A DNA stretch of 8,125 bases from Pseudomonas sp. (GTDB lineage: Bacteria; Pseudomonadota; Gammaproteobacteria; Pseudomonadales; Pseudomonadaceae), in NCBI GenBank assembly GCA_029239415.1, contig JAQZAY010000161.1:1-8125 (forward strand), given 5' to 3'. The translations under genes were made by a program, and so were the position numbers. Under the pieces are notes generated by a model. That model searched no databases. It had not been told where the DNA came from and saw only the letters and a list, made by a program, of their open reading frames with translations. Shown here piece after piece: positions 5,797-8,125 of this stretch; position 1 is the stretch's first letter; the number at the start of each line of letters is the position of its first letter.

Positions 5797-7572
5797 TCAG
5801 TCGAGCAGCGAGATGGCGGTCGGCGCGTCGTTGCCGACCAGCGCCAGGTCTTCGAATTCGTTGACGGCGTTGATCTCGGTACCCATCGAAATGTTGGTCA
5901 CGCGCTCGAGAATCACCTCGACGACCACCGGCACCCGGAACTCCTCGGCCATCTTCTGGGCCTTGAGCAGGGCCGGGGCGATATCGCCTGGCTCGAACAC
6001 ACGGATGGCCTTGCAGCCCAGGCCCTCGACGACGGCGACATGGTCGACGCCGTAGGCGGCGATTTCCGTGGCATTGATGTTCTCGAACGCCAGTTGAACA
6101 CAGTAGTCCATCTCGAAGCCACGCTGCGCCTGGCGGATCAGGCCCAGGTAGGCGTTGTTCACCAGCACGTGCACGTAGGGCAGGTTGAACTGCGCGCCGA
6201 CGGCCAGTTCCTCGATCATGAACTGGAAGTCATAGTCACCCGACAGCGCGACCACCTTGCGCTTGGGGTCGGCCTTGACCACGCCCAGCGCGGCAGGGAT
6301 GGTCCAGCCCAGCGGGCCGGCCTGGCCGCAGTTGATCCAGTGGCGCGGCTTGTAGACATGCAGGAACTGCGCACCGGCAATCTGCGACAGGCCGATGGTG
6401 CTGACGTAGCAGGTGTCCTTGCCGAACACCTGGTTCATCTCTTCGTACACGCGCTGCGGCTTGACCGGCACGTTGTCGAAGTGGGTCTTGCGGTGCAGGC
6501 TGGCCTTGCGCTGCTGGCAGTCCTGCAGCCAGGCGCCGCGGTCCTTGAGCCTGCCGGCGGCTTTCCATTCGCGGGCCACTTCCAGGAACACATCCAGCGC
6601 CTTGCCGGCATCCGAGACGATGCCCAGGTCCGGGGTGAACACGCGGCCGATCTGGGTCGGCTCGATGTCGACGTGGATGAAGCTGCGGCCCTCGGTGTAG
6701 ACGTCGACCGAGCCGGTATGACGGTTGGCCCAGCGGTTGCCGATGCCCAGTACCAGGTCGGACTTGAGCAGGGTCGCGTTGCCATAGCGGTGCGAGGTCT
6801 GCAGGCCGACCATGCCCACCATCTGCGGATGATCGTCGGGGATCGTGCCCCAGCCCATCAGGGTCGGGATCACCGGCACGCCGGTCAGCTCGGCGAACTC
6901 CACCAGCTTGTCGCTGGCGTCGGCGTTGATGATGCCACCACCGGCCACCAGCAGCGGGCGCTCGGCGGCGTTGAGCATGGCCAGGGCTTTCTCGGCCTGG
7001 ACGCGAGTGGCAGCAGGCTTGTGCACCGGCAGCGGCTCGTAGGCGTCGATGTCGAATTCGATCTCGGCCATCTGCACGTCGAACGGCAGGTCGATCAGCA
7101 CGGGACCTGGGCGGCCGGAGCGCATCTCGAAGAAGGCTTTCTGGAAGGCATACGGCACCTGGCCAGGCTCGAGCACGGTGGTTGCCCACTTGGTCACTGG
7201 CTTGACGATGCTGGTGATGTCGACGGCCTGGAAGTCTTCCTTGTGCAGGCGGGCGCGCGGGGCCTGGCCGGTGATGCAGAGGATCGGGATGGAGTCGGCC
7301 GCGGCGCTGTACAGGCCGGTGACCATGTCGGTGCCGGCCGGGCCCGAGGTGCCGATGCACACGCCGATGTTGCCTGGGTTGGCGCGGGTGTAGCCCTCGG
7401 CCATGTGCGAGGCGCCTTCGACGTGACGAGCAAGGACGTGATCGATGCCGCCGGCCTTTTTCAGGGCCGAGTACAGCGGGTTGATGGCCGCCCCTGGGAT
7501 ACCGAACGCGGTATCGACGCCTTCGCGGCGCATGACCAGAACGGCCGCATCGATTGCTCTCATTTTGCTCAT
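5797..7572 (-). CDS. gcl: glyoxylate carboligase (tartronate-semialdehyde synthase)
   Basis: Thiamine diphosphate (ThDP) and FAD-binding cytoplasmic enzyme that condenses two glyoxylates to tartronate semialdehyde and CO2. Length is 591 residues, as expected. The N-terminal PYR domain has [14 protein letters not shown] (24-37) and [18 protein letters not shown] (47-64). Val51 stands where nearly all ThDP enzymes have the activating glutamate, the known hallmark that separates Gcl from acetolactate synthase. [15 protein letters not shown] (76-90) and a central domain with [14 protein letters not shown] (207-220) follow. The ThDP-Mg motif is SGDYDFQF (444-451) through [13 protein letters not shown] (471-483). 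The chosen ATG (7570-7572) has GAGG eight bases upstream; a second ATG at residue 4 is less likely. It is the first gene of the leftward operon and lies behind a promoter with a palindromic operator. Confidence in the product is very high. Confidence 0.98.
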   Translation of the reverse strand: MSKMRAIDAAVLVMRREGVDTAFGIPGAAINPLYSALKKAGGIDHVLARHVEGASHMAEGYTRANPGNIGVCIGTSGPAGTDMVTGLYSAAADSIPILCITGQAPRARLHKEDFQAVDITSIVKPVTKWATTVLEPGQVPYAFQKAFFEMRSGRPGPVLIDLPFDVQMAEIEFDIDAYEPLPVHKPAATRVQAEKALAMLNAAERPLLVAGGGIINADASDKLVEFAELTGVPVIPTLMGWGTIPDDHPQMVGMVGLQTSHRYGNATLLKSDLVLGIGNRWANRHTGSVDVYTEGRSFIHVDIEPTQIGRVFTPDLGIVSDAGKALDVFLEVAREWKAAGRLKDRGAWLQDCQQRKASLHRKTHFDNVPVKPQRVYEEMNQVFGKDTCYVSTIGLSQIAGAQFLHVYKPRHWINCGQAGPLGWTIPAALGVVKADPKRKVVALSGDYDFQFMIEELAVGAQFNLPYVHVLVNNAYLGLIRQAQRGFEMDYCVQLAFENINATEIAAYGVDHVAVVEGLGCKAIRVFEPGDIAPALLKAQKMAEEFRVPVVVEVILERVTNISMGTEINAVNEFEDLALVGNDAPTAISLLD

Positions 7573-7597
7573 GGGTTGTGCCTCATCGATTTTGTAA

Positions 7598-7607
7598 TTG
7601 TATACAA
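7598..7607. promoter_or_regulatory. palindromic operator copy 1 (GntR/FCD-type pattern), gcl-proximal
   Basis: TTGTATACAA is a perfect 10-bp palindrome and fits TNGTNNACNA, the operator pattern of FCD-subfamily GntR regulators. It lies between the predicted gcl promoter and the gcl ribosome site, at roughly +10 to +19 from the estimated start, a position suited to repression. An identical copy lies at 7738-7747. The regulator is not in this window; GclR, described for P. putida glyoxylate and ethylene glycol metabolism, is an obvious candidate by inference. Confidence 0.7.
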
Positions 7608-7622
7608 CTTAGCTTGCGACAA

Positions 7623-7652
7623 AGTGTATTCATGGAAAGCGACGCAGGTCAA
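7623..7652 (-). promoter_or_regulatory. predicted sigma-70 promoter of the gcl operon
   Basis: On the minus strand TTGACC (7652-7647; five of six consensus bases) and TACACT (7628-7623; four of six) are separated by 18 bp. Transcription would begin near 7616, leaving a leader of about 44 bases before the gcl ATG that includes operator copy 1. It is the best-matching promoter I find in the region, predicted by eye only. Confidence 0.5.
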
Positions 7653-7737
7653 TTCATTTTCGTTGGGCATGGGAGCTATGACCTGGAGGCCCGTGAAAAG
7701 GGTGTTTCGTCAGATTCAACGCTATCTATAGAAAATA

Positions 7738-7747
7738 TTGTATACAA
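7738..7747. promoter_or_regulatory. palindromic operator copy 2 (GntR/FCD-type pattern), upstream of the GlcG-like gene
   Basis: Second exact copy of TTGTATACAA, 140 bp from copy 1 and 59 bases before the start of the GlcG-like gene. The surrounding sequence is AT-rich (CTATCTATAGAAAATATTG), as expected near a promoter, but I could not fix a convincing -35/-10 pair for the rightward gene. Two identical sites flanking a divergent promoter region suggest that one regulator controls both transcription units. Confidence 0.68.
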
Positions 7748-7806
7748 GCACACTTGTTATTGTGTTCTATTCGAGTGAACGATCACCACAACAAGAGGTT
7801 CTTCGC

Positions 7807-8125
7807 ATGAGTGCTCTCAACCTGGAAACGGCTGTTGGCCTGGTCAATGCCGCATTGGCTGCCGCGCGTCAGATCAGTGCGGCACCGCTCACCGTGGCGG
7901 TGCTGGACAGTGGCGGGCACCTGCTGGCCTTGCAGCGTGAGGACGGGGCGAGCCTGCTGCGCCCGCAAGTGGCCATCGGCAAGGCCTGGGCAGCGATTGC
8001 CCTGGGCAAGGGCTCGCGGTTGCTGGCCCTCGATGCCCAGCAGCGCCCGGCGTTTTTCGCTTCGCTCAATGGGCTGGGGCAGAGCCCGGTAGTGACGGCG
8101 CCGGGTGGCGTGCTGATCCGGGACG
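7807..8125 (+). CDS. GlcG/HbpS-family protein (5' part, runs off the right edge)
   Basis: A plus-strand frame starts at the ATG 7807-7809 and stays open to the window end, giving 106 residues without a stop. AAGAGG lies eight bases upstream as ribosome site. The protein starts MSALNLETAVGLVNAALAAA, then shows PLTVAVLDSGGHLLALQRED (27-46), IGKAWAAIALGKGSRLL (57-73) and SPVVTAPGGVLIRD (93-106). This is the pattern of the GlcG/HbpS family (formerly DUF336): a vaVlDsgG strand, an R-D pair, a KA-A helix and a final glycine-rich strand. Full members have about 130-150 residues, so some 30-40 are missing. No signal peptide is visible, so it is probably cytoplasmic. Streptomyces HbpS binds haem and E. 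coli GlcG sits in the glycolate operon, but no precise role is established for this subgroup. It is divergent from gcl and shares its control region, so a link to glyoxylate or glycolate metabolism is likely. Confidence 0.88.
   Translation, partial: MSALNLETAVGLVNAALAAARQISAAPLTVAVLDSGGHLLALQREDGASLLRPQVAIGKAWAAIALGKGSRLLALDAQQRPAFFASLNGLGQSPVVTAPGGVLIRD

Noticed and set aside
7561..7563. Alternative gcl start at the second methionine (residue 4)
   Set aside because: The GAGG element is better spaced for the first ATG (eight bases), and known Gcl proteins begin with a similar M-x-K-M-R-A sequence.
7624..7633. GTGTATTCAT as a third operator copy
   Set aside because: Only seven of ten bases match TTGTATACAA, key positions of the TNGTNNACNA pattern are lost, and it overlaps the predicted -10 element, so the likeness may be chance.
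4900..7731. Very long open frame on the plus strand (943 codons)
   Set aside because: It lies antisense to gcl and hyi, both of which have unmistakable family motifs. Its sequence is rich in D, H, G, Q and V in the way of GC-rich antisense frames, and it shows no domain.
7632..7778. Small plus-strand ORF of 48 codons in the divergent intergenic region
   Set aside because: It has no ribosome binding site, runs through the predicted gcl promoter and operator copy 2, and resembles no known small protein.
7869..8092. Other open frames across the GlcG-like gene on both strands
   Set aside because: The frame starting at 7807 has a ribosome site and clear GlcG/HbpS motifs; the others are arginine-, serine- or alanine-rich shadows without motifs.

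Overview
The window looks like chromosome of a Pseudomonas, most likely of the P. putida group. The genes are GC-rich, the gene order gcl-hyi-glxR-ttuD-pykF matches the order I remember for P. putida KT2440, and a REP-like 'CTCTTCGCTGG' hairpin lies at the 3' end of the cluster. Species cannot be fixed from this sequence alone.

Layout, left to right. Positions 2-250 (+) hold the 3' end of an unrecognised, relatively AT-rich gene that runs 20 bases into the convergent neighbour. Positions 231-1088 (-) encode a urea transporter of the UT family. Positions 1089-1198 hold a REP-like perfect hairpin. Positions 1199-7572 (-) hold a five-gene cluster transcribed leftwards in the order gcl (glyoxylate carboligase), hyi (hydroxypyruvate isomerase), glxR (tartronate semialdehyde reductase), ttuD (glycerate 2-kinase) and pyk (pyruvate kinase). 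Positions 7573-7806 are a divergent promoter region. From 7807 to the right edge runs the 5' part of a GlcG/HbpS-family gene on the + strand, cut off by the window end.

The five genes form a complete route from glyoxylate to central metabolism. Gcl joins two glyoxylates to tartronate semialdehyde and CO2; Hyi interconverts tartronate semialdehyde and hydroxypyruvate; GlxR reduces tartronate semialdehyde to D-glycerate; TtuD makes 2-phosphoglycerate; after housekeeping enolase, Pyk makes pyruvate and ATP. Glyoxylate would come from purine/allantoin breakdown, glycolate or ethylene glycol. The adjacent urea transporter fits the purine/allantoin source, which yields urea and glyoxylate together.

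The regulatory layout is the most interesting part. The divergent region carries two identical perfect 10-bp palindromes (TTGTATACAA, 140 bp apart) matching the operator pattern of FCD-type GntR regulators, one just downstream of a good promoter for gcl and one upstream of the GlcG-like gene. Inside the operon, a terminator-like hairpin lies between glxR and ttuD, a perfect GC-rich hairpin lies between gcl and hyi, and ttuD and pyk overlap by four bases (ATGA). I see no mobile element, CRISPR array, tRNA or rRNA, and no wholly new system; the novelty candidates are the GlcG-like protein's role, the internal terminator and the unknown gene at the left edge.
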